From positions 1-64,000 of the forward strand of contig JAICLL010000006.1 in assembly GCA_025927475.1 (NCBI GenBank): a stretch of 64,000 bases of DNA, read 5' to 3'. The position numbers and the translations under genes are program-made. Source of the stretch: Pirellulales bacterium (lineage in GTDB: Bacteria > Planctomycetota > Planctomycetia > Pirellulales > JAICIG01). A model generated the notes under the pieces. It was not told the DNA's origin. It was given only the letters and a program-made list of their open reading frames with translations, and ran no database searches. Below are positions 7,948 through 15,741 of this stretch, piece after piece; the first letter of the stretch is position 1, and every line of letters begins with the position of its first letter.

Positions 7948-8238
7948 ATGCGCCGCCCTCAGTTCAGCTTAAAAACACTGCTGTGGTTGATGGTAGTGGT
8001 TCCGCCGGCTTTCGCTTTCGGACTCGCCGAAGGTCGGAAAGTGGAGCAGGATGCGCTGAAAGCTGATCGAGCTCGCGTCGTGCAGAGAGATTTGGAATTG
8101 AACGACAAAAAAACGGCGCTCGACGACTATGCGCGAGAACTCTGGCAACGGTACGGTGCCCATGAGATGGCGAGCATGAAGCGCGAGCGTCCCGACATCG
8201 AATCGAATGGTAGGGGGTCCAAGCGAGTGACTGCTTGA
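7948..8238 (+). CDS. Small membrane protein with 'RRPQFSLKTLLWLM' leader
   Basis: This 96-aa protein starts MRRPQFSLKTLLWLMVVVPP, one membrane helix of the same family as its upstream neighbour. A charged, probably coiled-coil region follows (KVEQDALKADRARVVQRDLE). Function is unknown. The ATG at 7948 begins 9 bases after the LRR gene stop, so the two are likely cotranscribed. A TTG six bases earlier is the track start but is less likely. A near-identical N-terminus recurs at 8429, where a repeat truncates it. Confidence 0.6.
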   Translation: MRRPQFSLKTLLWLMVVVPPAFAFGLAEGRKVEQDALKADRARVVQRDLELNDKKTALDDYARELWQRYGAHEMASMKRERPDIESNGRGSKRVTA

Positions 8239-8428
8239 CGTGGGCTACGAGAATCCATCAGATGGATCTTCCAGCCTTACCGCCAGAAGGTCGTGGCTCT
8301 GCCTTTACAGCGTCGAGTGCGAACCTGCCCCTGTTGACCATCCCTGCCGGGTCGTGATCTGCTTAGACCTGCACCGGGTCGGCGCGATCCATCCCGTGAA
8401 GCGCCAAGTGATCGAGGTGCGCTAGATC
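8239..8428. other. Spacer between leader-type genes, coding status unclear
   Basis: A 61-codon GTG-started ORF (8240-8425) fits neatly between the neighbours and ends in DLHRVGAIHPVKRQVIEVR. It has no recognisable motif and could be the tail of a decayed gene. No other feature was seen. Confidence 0.3.
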
Positions 8429-8518
8429 ATGCCGCGCCCGCAATTCAGCTTGAAAACGCTCTTATGGTTGATGGTCGTGGTGGTCCCGCGTATCGGCCCT
8501 TCGCCGCCCGGCACTTGA
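8429..8518 (+). pseudogene. Leader-type membrane gene truncated by a dispersed repeat
   Basis: The ORF begins MPRPQFSLKTLLWLMVVVV, almost the same as the intact protein at 7948. The sequence then switches, within the membrane helix, into the ~100-bp dispersed repeat at 8491. The repeat supplies the residues RIGPSPPGT and a stop after 29 aa. The rest of the gene is missing downstream. This is best explained as a paralogue destroyed by repeat insertion or by recombination with the copy at 6253. Confidence 0.7.
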
Positions 8519-8591
8519 GACGTTGCACCGCGCATACCGACCCGCCGCGCAGCCTGCCTTGCTTGCCGGGAACAGGGGGTGGACGCCGCAC
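8491..8591 (+). repeat. ~100-bp dispersed repeat, copy B
   Basis: This is the second near-identical copy of the element at 6253-6352, in the same orientation. Its left edge coincides with the truncation of the leader-type gene at 8429. The following ~190 bases up to the sigma factor gene hold nothing recognised. Confidence 0.9.
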
Positions 8592-8784
8592 GAGCATCAC
8601 CCAGCGCCGAAACCTGTCAAGCCATGCTAGAAAGATGCACTCCCGCCCCATGTCGGCTGAGTACAATGACTTATGCCGTTCCGGCGGGCCGCGGGACGAA
8701 GGTTCCCGTGGCCGGAGCAGACCTGCCGCCGGATTTTTCCTTGTTGGGTGAGTACATTTGCGGCCCGCGAGCGCTTTAAGTTCG

Positions 8785-9507
8785 ATGTCGAATCATTCGG
8801 CTTCCGACGGCATTGGCGGAATGGCCGCCAATACCGCTGGGCGGGAAGGCGCCGCCCCCGGAGGGAAAGACACTGCCGGGTTCGACGCCGCTCGGCTCAT
8901 CGTAGAGCACCAAGTGGGCGTTTGGCGGTATTTGCGGGCGCTGGGGTGCGACGCCGCCGAAGCCGAAGACCTGACCCAAGAGACGTTTCTGGCAGTGCTC
9001 CAAAAGCCGTTTCAAGATTATCAGCGAGCGGCTACGGCGGCCTACTTGCGGCAGGTTGCTCGAAACTTGCTCCTGAGCAGCCGGCGGCGGGCAACACGGG
9101 GGTCGGTGGCGGTGAAGAGCGCGGCGGAAATGGGGCTGGGTGACCTCGACGCGGCGGCGACGGACGCGGCGGAAGCCGCTTGGCTGCGGTGGAGCGGCGA
9201 CGACGACGGGGCGGAACGACTGGCGGCGTTGCATCGCTGCCTGCAGACGCTGACCGACCGAGCGCGGCAGGCTTTGGAGCTGCGGTTTGGCGAGCAGGCC
9301 TCGCGGGCCGACATCGCCGCCGCGTTAGGCATGAGCGAAGACGGGGCGAAAAACGTATTGCAGCGAGCGAAGCAACACTTGCGAGCTTGTATTGAACAGG
9401 AGATTTCGTCGGAAACCGCACGCGAGACGTCGCCAGGCGAGCCGGAAGCCGGACAGCGCAACGGGGCAGTATCCAAGGGAGTGCGATCCAAGGAGACATT
9501 GCGATGA
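8785..9507 (+). CDS. ECF-type RNA polymerase sigma factor
   Basis: This is a 240-aa extracytoplasmic-function sigma factor that directs RNA polymerase to a specific promoter set. Region 2 is at about residues 40-100 (ALGCDAAEAEDLTQETFLAV; YLRQVARNLLLSSRRR). Region 4 is at about 155-210 (TDRARQALELRFGEQASRAD, then a helix-turn-helix with MSEDGAKNVLQRAKQHLR). A Gly/Ala-rich N-terminus of ~30 residues is unstructured. The ATG at 8785 is favoured over 8758, but either is possible. Its stop overlaps the start of the DUF1549/DUF1553 gene by four bases (ATGA), so the two are translationally coupled and the next protein probably controls this factor. Confidence 0.88.
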   Translation: MSNHSASDGIGGMAANTAGREGAAPGGKDTAGFDAARLIVEHQVGVWRYLRALGCDAAEAEDLTQETFLAVLQKPFQDYQRAATAAYLRQVARNLLLSSRRRATRGSVAVKSAAEMGLGDLDAAATDAAEAAWLRWSGDDDGAERLAALHRCLQTLTDRARQALELRFGEQASRADIAAALGMSEDGAKNVLQRAKQHLRACIEQEISSETARETSPGEPEAGQRNGAVSKGVRSKETLR

Positions 9508-11951
9508 GCGATCCACGCGATGACTTCCTGTTGGATTTGTTCCTGGAAGAGGCGCTGTCGGGCGTTCAGCCGCCGGATGTCTCGCAGAGGGTTTTGAGTG
9601 CCTTGGCAGCTCGCGCCGGCGCATCGCCGGCTGCGGGCGCCTCGGCGCCGCCCTCCCTGCGGCCGATTCCGCTGGCTGCGGAAGGGTCCAGAGGTCAGGG
9701 GTTGGAGATCGGCGACTCGCCGGTAGCCCCGGCCCTCGTGGCCGGCACACGCGACGCCCGGCGCGCACAGGCGAGGACGCTTACGCTACGAGTGTCGCTT
9801 GCCCTGGCGGCCAGTCTGCTCATGGCGGTCGGTGTCGTGTGGCGAGCGGCGCATCGCAACTCCCCGCAACTCGCGCAACAGGATGCTTCCGGCAAACGGG
9901 GCTTGCGGCAGGGGCACGACGAGCCACGCGAGGTTCGCGAGCAAGCACCGGTCACTCGCCATTCAGTCGCGCAGAATCTTGTAGCACCCGCCGCCAACGA
10001 CGCGTCGCTCGATCGCCGTTCGGCGAATCCGCCAGCAGACAACAGGCCGACCAACGATTCGCCGCAAAATGCGGCACCGCTGGCCGCCGCCGAGTCGGAT
10101 GCAGCGAATCGCCGTCCCGCCGACGAGCGTCATTCGCCGCCGAACGATTTACCGGATTCCAACGACTTCGAGCGCAGCGACTTCGACCGCAACGATCGAG
10201 AGGTTGTCGCGGCGTCGCTGGGGGCGGGGCTTTCTTCATCGGCCGCCAGCGATGCCGACGTGGTGGCCTACATCAACGGCGCGATTCGGGCACGCGCCCA
10301 AGAGGCCGGCATGCGGCTGTCGCCGCCGGCCACCGATGCCGAATGGTGCCGCCGCGTGCATCTCGATCTGATCGGCCGTATTCCCACGCTCGACGAACTG
10401 GAGTCGTTTCTGGTCGACAATGGGCCCAATAAGAGTGGGCCCAATAAGAGTGGGCCCAATAAGGATGGGCCCAATAAGAATGCGCGCCACAAGCGGGCCC
10501 GCCTGGTCGATCGCTTGCTGGGATACGAAGCCTCGCCGCCGCGCCGGCGCTCGGCAGGCCCGCAACACTTGCCGGCAGACCGTTACCTGGAAAGCTATGC
10601 CCGGTTCTGGACGGTTCTGTGGACCAATCTACTCATTGGCCGCAACGGCGGCATGGAGCCGAACAGCCCGGTCAACCGCGCGGCGCTCGAACAATATCTG
10701 CGGCGGTCGTTCCTGACGAACAAGCCGTACCAGCAGCTTGCCTATGAGCTGGTCGCGGCACGCGGCTCAAACCTGCCGGGCGAAGACGACTACAACGGGG
10801 CCGTCAATTTTCTGCTGGCTCACGTTCAAGACAAGTCCACGGCGGCCACCGCCAAAACGGCCCAGGTTTTTCTGGGCATGCAAGTGCAGTGCACGCAGTG
10901 CCACAACCATCCGTTCAACGACTGGAAGCAAAACCGCTTTTGGGAGTTGAACGCCTTCTTTCGCCAAGCCCAACCGACGCGCCAAATGCAGGGCGGCGAA
11001 GTGCGGCTCGTCCGGTTGGTCGATGAAGACTTTGCCGGCGAAAGCGGTGACGACCCCGACGAAGCCGAAATCTACTACGAACAGCGCAACGGCATTCTGC
11101 TGGCGGCGTATCCGACGTTTATCGATGGCACCGCCCTGGACCGCGACGGACGCGTGTCGCAGGTCGACCGCCGCCGCGAGCTGGCCCGGCTGATCGCCCG
11201 TAGCGATCAGTTGAATCTGGCGATCGTCAATCGGCTGTGGGCGCATTTTCTTGGCTACGGGTTCACCAAGCCGGTGGACGACCTCGGTCCGCACAATCCG
11301 CCGTCGCATCCCGAGTTGCTTGAACGGCTGGGGCGAGAGTTTGCCGCCGCCGGCTACGACCTGAAGCGGCTGATGCGGTGGATCGTGCTCAGCGAGCCGT
11401 ACAGCTTGTCGAGCAAGTTCGGGCCGAAGCAAGGCAATGCGGCCGACGATCCCTCGCAGGGCATGCCGCCGCTGTTCACCCATTTCTATGTGCGTCAGAT
11501 GCTGGCCGAGCAGCTTTACGATTCGCTGCTGGTGTCCACCGGCGCCCACCTGACCGAGGGCAATTATACCGAGCAGCAGCGCATTAAAGACGAGTGGTTG
11601 CGGCAGTTTGCCATTGCCTTCGGCACCGACGAAAATGACGAAGCCACCACTTTTGATGGCACGATCACGCAGACTTTGGTTATGATGAACGGCGAGCTGA
11701 CCCGCCGGGCCACCAGCGGCGAGTCGGGCAGTTTTTTGCACACACTCGCCCAGACGGGAGGGCGGAAAGCCAGCGAGCCGAAGGGGTATTTGAACCAGCT
11801 TTATCGCGCGGCCTTGGCCCGCTCGCCCTCGAACCACGAAATCCAGCTCGTGGGCGGCCTGCTCGACGCCCGCGACGACGATTCCGCCACCGTCCTGCAA
11901 GACGTGTGGTGGGCGCTGTTGAATAGCAATGAATTTATCCTAAATCACTGA
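9504..11951 (+). CDS. DUF1549/DUF1553 membrane protein with anti-sigma-like N-terminus
   Basis: This 815-aa planctomycete protein has three parts. Residues 1-40 (DDFLLDLFLEEALSGVQPPD) are acidic and helical, as in many anti-sigma factors. A membrane helix follows near residues 95-115 (LRVSLALAASLLMAVGVVWR), then a long disordered linker. DUF1549 (PSCyt2) begins near residue 270 (WCRRVHLDLIGRIPTLDELE) and contains a single CTQCH haem-like motif near residue 463. DUF1553 (PSD1) ends the protein. It overlaps the ECF sigma gene by 4 bp and is followed by DUF1501. The linked functions suggest a membrane sensor or secreted-enzyme partner for the sigma factor; this is inference. A 15-bp minisatellite encodes GPNKS repeats inside DUF1549. 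Confidence 0.85.
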   Translation: MSDPRDDFLLDLFLEEALSGVQPPDVSQRVLSALAARAGASPAAGASAPPSLRPIPLAAEGSRGQGLEIGDSPVAPALVAGTRDARRAQARTLTLRVSLALAASLLMAVGVVWRAAHRNSPQLAQQDASGKRGLRQGHDEPREVREQAPVTRHSVAQNLVAPAANDASLDRRSANPPADNRPTNDSPQNAAPLAAAESDAANRRPADERHSPPNDLPDSNDFERSDFDRNDREVVAASLGAGLSSSAASDADVVAYINGAIRARAQEAGMRLSPPATDAEWCRRVHLDLIGRIPTLDELESFLVDNGPNKSGPNKSGPNKDGPNKNARHKRARLVDRLLGYEASPPRRRSAGPQHLPADRYLESYARFWTVLWTNLLIGRNGGMEPNSPVNRAALEQYLRRSFLTNKPYQQLAYELVAARGSNLPGEDDYNGAVNFLLAHVQDKSTAATAKTAQVFLGMQVQCTQCHNHPFNDWKQNRFWELNAFFRQAQPTRQMQGGEVRLVRLVDEDFAGESGDDPDEAEIYYEQRNGILLAAYPTFIDGTALDRDGRVSQVDRRRELARLIARSDQLNLAIVNRLWAHFLGYGFTKPVDDLGPHNPPSHPELLERLGREFAAAGYDLKRLMRWIVLSEPYSLSSKFGPKQGNAADDPSQGMPPLFTHFYVRQMLAEQLYDSLLVSTGAHLTEGNYTEQQRIKDEWLRQFAIAFGTDENDEATTFDGTITQTLVMMNGELTRRATSGESGSFLHTLAQTGGRKASEPKGYLNQLYRAALARSPSNHEIQLVGGLLDARDDDSATVLQDVWWALLNSNEFILNH
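9723..9748 (+). repeat. GCCCCGGCCCTTGTGGCCGGC palindromic repeat, inside a CDS
   Basis: GTAGCCCCGGCCCTCGTGGC, continuing as CGGCAC, is a copy of the repeat found in intergenic DNA at 21.4, 40.3 and 46.2 kb. Here it is embedded in frame in the linker of the DUF1549/1553 gene, giving PVAPALVAGT. Confidence 0.75.
10422..10481 (+). repeat. 15-bp in-frame minisatellite (GPNKS units)
   Basis: Four tandem copies of GGGCCCAATAAGAGT or close variants encode GPNKSGPNKSGPNKDGPNKN within DUF1549. The length is a multiple of three, so copy-number change keeps the frame. Confidence 0.95.
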
Positions 11952-11958
11952 GCAATCC

Positions 11959-11988
11959 ACGGAACGGCACCGAGTCCGTTCCCTACAG
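11959..11988 (+). repeat. Palindromic repeat, GGAACGG/CCGTTCC family, copy 3
   Basis: GGAACGGCACCGAGTCCGTT, continuing as CCCTACAG, lies between the DUF1549/1553 stop and the DUF1501 start, where it could form an RNA hairpin within the operon. Confidence 0.75.
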
Positions 11989-12023
11989 AACCACTAACCA
12001 CCAGCCCCTCCCGGAGTAGAGCC

Positions 12024-13328
12024 ATGTTTCGTTCGTCGTCCGTTCCCGCCGGCATGACCCGCCGCCACTTCATGCAGCACCTGGCCGGCGCGTCGGCCAT
12101 GGCCTTGCCCGCCATCAACTTTACCAACGCCCTGGCGGCCAGCGCCACCGAGCTGCGCAAGAAGCACAAGGCGTGCATCCTGCTGTGGATGGGCGGCGGA
12201 CCGAGCACGATCGACATGTGGGACCTCAAGCCCGGCGCCAACACCGGCGGGCCGTTTACCCCCATCGCCACTTCGGGCAACGCACAAATCTGCGAGCACC
12301 TGCCGATGATGGCCAAGCAGATGCACCACATGTCGATCATCCGTTCGATGAGCACGCGCGAGGCCGACCACAACCGGGGCCGCTATTACATGCACACCGG
12401 CTACGTGCCCAGCACCACCGTCGAGCACCCCAGCTACGGCGCGGTCATCTCCCACGAGCTGGCCGACCAGGTGCCGAACCTGGAGATTCCGCCGTTCGTC
12501 TCGGTGGGCGGCGGCAGCGTGGGACCGGGCTTTTTGGGCATGACGTACGCGCCGTTCGTGGTCGACACCAACGGCGACGTTCGCAACCTGAAGTTCGAGA
12601 TCGAGCAGTCGCGGCTCGAGCAGCGGCTGTTGACGCTCAAGGCCGTTGAGAAGAGCTTTGCCGACCAGGGCCGCGGCGACGCCCCCAAAGACCACGACAA
12701 AATCCTGGACAAAACCATTTCGCTGATGACCAGCAAGCAGATGGCCGCCTTCAAGGTCAATCAGGAACCCAAGGAAGTGCAAGAGCGCTACGGCGTCATC
12801 GCGGGCGCGGGCGGGCGGATGGGCGGCAACACCGGCTTTGCGCGGGGCTGCCTGATGGCCCGTCGTCTGGTCGAAGAGGGCGTGCCGTTTGTCGAAGTCG
12901 ATTTCGGCGGCTGGGACAATCACGCCGGCATTTTCACCACCTTTGAGAACAAGCTGCCGCAGCTCGACCAACCGATGAGCGCCTTGATCGAAGACCTCGA
13001 CCAGCGCGGCATGCTGGAAGACACGGCGGTGATTTGGATGGGCGAGTTCAGCCGCACGCCGCGCATCAACGGCACCACGGGCCGCGACCACTGGGCACGC
13101 GCCTGGAGCGTGGTGGTGGGCGGGGCCGGCATGAAGGGCGGCCAGGCCATCGGCGCCACCAACGAAGACGGCACCGAGGTGACCACCGATCCGTACACCT
13201 CGGAAGACGTGATGGCTTCGGTGCTGAAGGCCCTGGGCGTTTCGCTGGAGAAGAGCTTTACCAGCAAGAACAACCGGCCCATGAAAATCGCCAACAGCGG
13301 CAAGGTGATTAAAGAGCTGTTTGCGTAA
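12024..13328 (+). CDS. DUF1501 domain protein with Tat-like leader
   Basis: This 434-aa protein belongs to DUF1501, an alkaline-phosphatase/sulfatase-like superfamily abundant in planctomycetes and usually paired with DUF1549/DUF1553. The leader TRRHFMQHLAGASAMALP has the twin-arginine pattern and a hydrophobic stretch, so folded export is likely. Conserved pieces include CILLWMGGGPSTIDMWDLKP, FVEVDFGGWDNHAGIF, AVIWMGEFSRTPRIN and GRDHWARAWSVVVGG. The exact reaction is not known. It follows the sigma/DUF1549 pair by 72 bases that hold a palindromic repeat, and probably belongs to the same transcript. Confidence 0.88.
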   Translation: MFRSSSVPAGMTRRHFMQHLAGASAMALPAINFTNALAASATELRKKHKACILLWMGGGPSTIDMWDLKPGANTGGPFTPIATSGNAQICEHLPMMAKQMHHMSIIRSMSTREADHNRGRYYMHTGYVPSTTVEHPSYGAVISHELADQVPNLEIPPFVSVGGGSVGPGFLGMTYAPFVVDTNGDVRNLKFEIEQSRLEQRLLTLKAVEKSFADQGRGDAPKDHDKILDKTISLMTSKQMAAFKVNQEPKEVQERYGVIAGAGGRMGGNTGFARGCLMARRLVEEGVPFVEVDFGGWDNHAGIFTTFENKLPQLDQPMSALIEDLDQRGMLEDTAVIWMGEFSRTPRINGTTGRDHWARAWSVVVGGAGMKGGQAIGATNEDGTEVTTDPYTSEDVMASVLKALGVSLEKSFTSKNNRPMKIANSGKVIKELFA

Positions 13329-13801
13329 TGAACTTTGAGAATCCCTACGAATCGCCGCGTACTAACCCGACGAGGCACGCCGCCGCTTCCGCGGCGGCGG
13401 TTCGTTTGGTGTTTGTCTCGGTCGTAGCCGCCGTGGCTTTGACATCGCTCTCTAAAGTTGCTGGGGCCGCGGCCGTCAAGGTTGCTTTTCTCAGTGCGGG
13501 TCCAAGTCTCTTGTTCTTGGGCTTCGCTAAGAAAAAATGCAGCCCAACCGCATTTTGGTTGATTCTAGGGGCAGTCGGTGGAGCAGCGGTCACATTAGTC
13601 GCTGAATGTCTCATGAGCGCGAATCTTGCGGCGCAGCTCCGGCATATGTCGCCGTCGCCGATAGGCGACTGGACTAACAAGTCAAACGCGACCTACTTGC
13701 GGGACTCGATGTGGGCCGTGGGTGGCCCGATTATTGGAGCTTGTGCTGGCGCGCTGGCCGCTACGCCCCATTCGGAATTGCGGTCTCGTCTCGGTGCATA
13801 A
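13328..13801 (+). CDS. Small multi-pass membrane protein, hypothetical
   Basis: This 157-aa protein has an N-terminal NPYESP motif often seen in small Pirellulales membrane proteins, then about four hydrophobic segments (LVFVSVVAAVALTSL, VAFLSAGPSLLFLGF, FWLILGAVGGAAVTLV, GGPIIGACAGALAA). Function is unknown. Its ATG shares one base with the DUF1501 stop (TAATG), indicating translational coupling, so it is probably the last gene of the sigma/DUF1549/DUF1501 unit. Confidence 0.65.
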   Translation: MNFENPYESPRTNPTRHAAASAAAVRLVFVSVVAAVALTSLSKVAGAAAVKVAFLSAGPSLLFLGFAKKKCSPTAFWLILGAVGGAAVTLVAECLMSANLAAQLRHMSPSPIGDWTNKSNATYLRDSMWAVGGPIIGACAGALAATPHSELRSRLGA

Positions 13802-13898
13802 AACGGTGTTTCGAAAATGCCAATCTCGGAGTCGGTTGATTTCCTCAAGCAGAACCTTTGCAATCAAGTGAGCATTCGATTTCTTTGACTCCGCGCGC

Positions 13899-14783
13899 AT
13901 GTTGAGAATCTCGCTCACCATGATCGTTCGCAACGAAGCCGCGACCTTGCCACGCGCGCTGGCGAGCGTGGCCGATCTGGTTGATGAAATCGTGGTGGTC
14001 GATACCGGTTCGGACGACGGCACGCGCCAGATTGCCGCGGCGGCGCGCGATCGACACGGCGGGCCGGCAAAGGTCTGCGATGTTCGCTGGTGCGACGATT
14101 TTTCGGCCGCCCGCAACGAAAGCCTGCGGCAGGCTACGGGAGATTGGGTGTTTTGGCTCGATGCCGACGATTGGCTCGATGAACCAAACCGCCGAGCGCT
14201 CGCCGAGCTGTTGGCCGGACTGGGTGACGAAAACATCGTGTATCAGATGTTGCACACCAGCCCGGCGGCGGCCGATGGCGGCCATCCCGCCTCGGTGGCT
14301 CGGCAAGACCGGCTGTTTCGCAATCTGCCCGGCGTGGGTTGGCAGGGGCGAGTCCACGAGCAAGTCGTGCCGTCGGTGCTGCGGTCGAGCGGAACGGTGC
14401 GGCCCACGTCGATCGCCATCCTTCATTCGGGCTATGAAGACGCCGCAGTCCGGCAACAGAAGCTCGCCCGCAATTTGCGGCTGCTCGAAATGGACCACGG
14501 CGATCGCCCGGACGATCCGTATGTGCTCTTCTATCTCGGCATGACGCTGGCGATGTCGGGGCGCGTGGCCGAGGCGATCGGGCATTTGCAGCGCAGCCGG
14601 GAACTTTTGCCGCCGCGCTCGCGCTTTCTGCCGCGGCTGTTTTTGCTGCTCGCCGATTGCTGGCGGCTGATGGGCGAGGCCGATCGCGCGCTGCAAATCT
14701 GCCGCGAAGGACTGGCGGCGTTTCCGGAAGACGGGGAGATATCGCGGCTAGCGTCCGAGCTGACCAGCGGGAATCGGTGTTAG
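13899..14783 (+). CDS. Family 2 glycosyltransferase with TPR-like C-terminus
   Basis: This is a GT-A fold glycosyltransferase of family 2 (294 aa). It begins RISLTMIVRNEAATLPRALA. The metal/nucleotide-sugar motif is in FWLDADDWLDEPNRRALAEL, preceded by DEIVVVDTGSDDGT. The C-terminal ~100 residues (LFYLGMTLAMSGRVAEAIGH, LFLLLADCWRLMGEADRALQ) form TPR-like helical pairs. The combination is common in bacterial 'glycosyltransferase plus TPR' proteins that modify cell-surface glycans or peptides, but the acceptor is unknown. It stands alone, with repeats on the downstream side. Confidence 0.85.
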   Translation: MLRISLTMIVRNEAATLPRALASVADLVDEIVVVDTGSDDGTRQIAAAARDRHGGPAKVCDVRWCDDFSAARNESLRQATGDWVFWLDADDWLDEPNRRALAELLAGLGDENIVYQMLHTSPAAADGGHPASVARQDRLFRNLPGVGWQGRVHEQVVPSVLRSSGTVRPTSIAILHSGYEDAAVRQQKLARNLRLLEMDHGDRPDDPYVLFYLGMTLAMSGRVAEAIGHLQRSRELLPPRSRFLPRLFLLLADCWRLMGEADRALQICREGLAAFPEDGEISRLASELTSGNRC

Positions 14784-14814
14784 CGTTCAAGAGGATTGCG
14801 ACTCCGCCTGAGGT

Positions 14815-14968
14815 CTGTAGGGACTCCGTGCCCTTCCGCGGGTGGCGGCGCAACGTCGCCCCGTCCTTCGGCGGTTCGCGACAGAGCGGCGGAATGAAGT
14901 CGATTGGCAGTTCACGCCATCGGCACGGAGTCCGTTCCCTACAGACGTCGAAGGTAAGAACTGCCGGT
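14815..14968 (+). repeat. Inverted pair of GGAACGG-family repeats (MITE-like unit)
   Basis: CTGTAGGGACTCCGTGCC at 14815 and GGCACGGAGTCCGTTCCCTA (continuing CAG) near 14931 are inverted copies of the same repeat, separated by ~95 bases. The right copy extends another ~25 bases (ACGTCGAAGGTAAGAACTGC) that are shared with the copy at 48.3 kb. No ORF is supported in the 228-base gap. Confidence 0.7.
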
Positions 14969-15011
14969 TTTGCTCATCAAAGTCGAGCAGACGTCTCGCG
15001 GAAGAACGACT

Positions 15012-15599
15012 TCACTCCGGGTTATCGAACAGCTCTTGCAGCCGCGGCGCCAATTCCGGCGGCAGTCGGTCGAGCCAATCGCGATCGATCAATCCGACAT
15101 CGATCAGGTCGTAAAGGTGCATCTGATCCTTGCGCCGGAACGAAGTCAGCTTCATGCGGACCAAGGCGTCGAGTTTCAACAAGCGGAATTGCTCGCCAGA
15201 CTCGCTCTCGTCGACACTCGGCGTCTCGGCAAGGTATTCCGGGCGGACCTTTTCCTCCGCAAAGACTACATGCACGGCATCACGCGCTTTTGCCTCGGGT
15301 CCGTCTAAGAATAGGTCGATTCCGGCCACATGCCGATGCACAAAACCGGCTGCCGCCAGGGCGAGGGCGGCGCGAGTCAGGTCAGACCGACGGAGCAAAA
15401 GATCAACGTCTTGAGTGTTGCGCACCGCGGCTTCATCGACGCGCGATACCCAAGCGGCCACCGCATTGCCGCCCACCACGGCATAGGGCACGCCCGCGGC
15501 CGCCAAAGCGCCGGCCGCGCGCAACAGCCGCTCGCGCACTTTTTCCACGGCTCGAATCATCCTTTCCCAAGAGACTTCGCCGAGTACCACGTCGCCCAT
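15012..15599 (-). CDS. Nucleotidyltransferase-fold protein (AbiEii/MNT-like)
   Basis: This 195-aa protein has the nucleotidyltransferase signature YAVVGGNAVAAW followed ~20 residues later by NTQDVDLLL, which carries the metal-binding Asp-x-Asp. A helical C-terminal region contains LKLDALVRMKLTSFRRKDQM, as in DUF6036/AbiEii-type proteins. Such proteins can be toxins of abortive-infection or MNT/HEPN-type pairs, or housekeeping nucleotidyltransferases. No antitoxin, HEPN or AbiEi partner is adjacent, so a toxin role is not supported. It is divergent from lexA with a 190-bp gap. Confidence 0.7.
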   Translation of the reverse strand: MGDVVLGEVSWERMIRAVEKVRERLLRAAGALAAAGVPYAVVGGNAVAAWVSRVDEAAVRNTQDVDLLLRRSDLTRAALALAAAGFVHRHVAGIDLFLDGPEAKARDAVHVVFAEEKVRPEYLAETPSVDESESGEQFRLLKLDALVRMKLTSFRRKDQMHLYDLIDVGLIDRDWLDRLPPELAPRLQELFDNPE

Positions 15600-15699
15600 T
15601 GAATCCCAGCTCCCAACCTGCGGTTCGCCCGTCGCCGCCCTTAATTGTACCGCTTGGCTCTGTCGCCGTAACTGCCGTCACCGCATGGACATCGGATTA

Positions 15700-15741
15700 C
15701 TGTACATGCGCTATTGACTCTGTACGCTCGTATATTATATT
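15700..15741 (+). promoter_or_regulatory. lexA promoter with CTGTAC direct repeats
   Basis: TTGACT (15714-15719) and TATATT (15736-15741) are separated by 16 bases, a good sigma-70-type promoter 48 bases before the lexA start. Two CTGTAC hexamers at 15700 and 15720 are exactly 20 bases apart and flank the -35 element. Neither the E. coli (CTGT-N8-ACAG) nor the Bacillus SOS box is present, so these hexamers are candidate operator elements. Confidence 0.55.

Noticed and set aside
8673-9499. Alternative ORFs overlapping the sigma factor gene
   Set aside because: The sigma-70 regions 2 and 4 are present only in the 8758/8785 frame; the others are shadows.
10767-11900. 377-aa minus-strand ORF opposite DUF1549/DUF1553
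   Set aside because: It is fully contained in a well-supported gene on the other strand and has shadow-type composition.
15012-15599. AbiEii toxin of an abortive infection pair
   Set aside because: The nucleotidyltransferase signature is present, but no antitoxin gene is adjacent, so only the fold is called.
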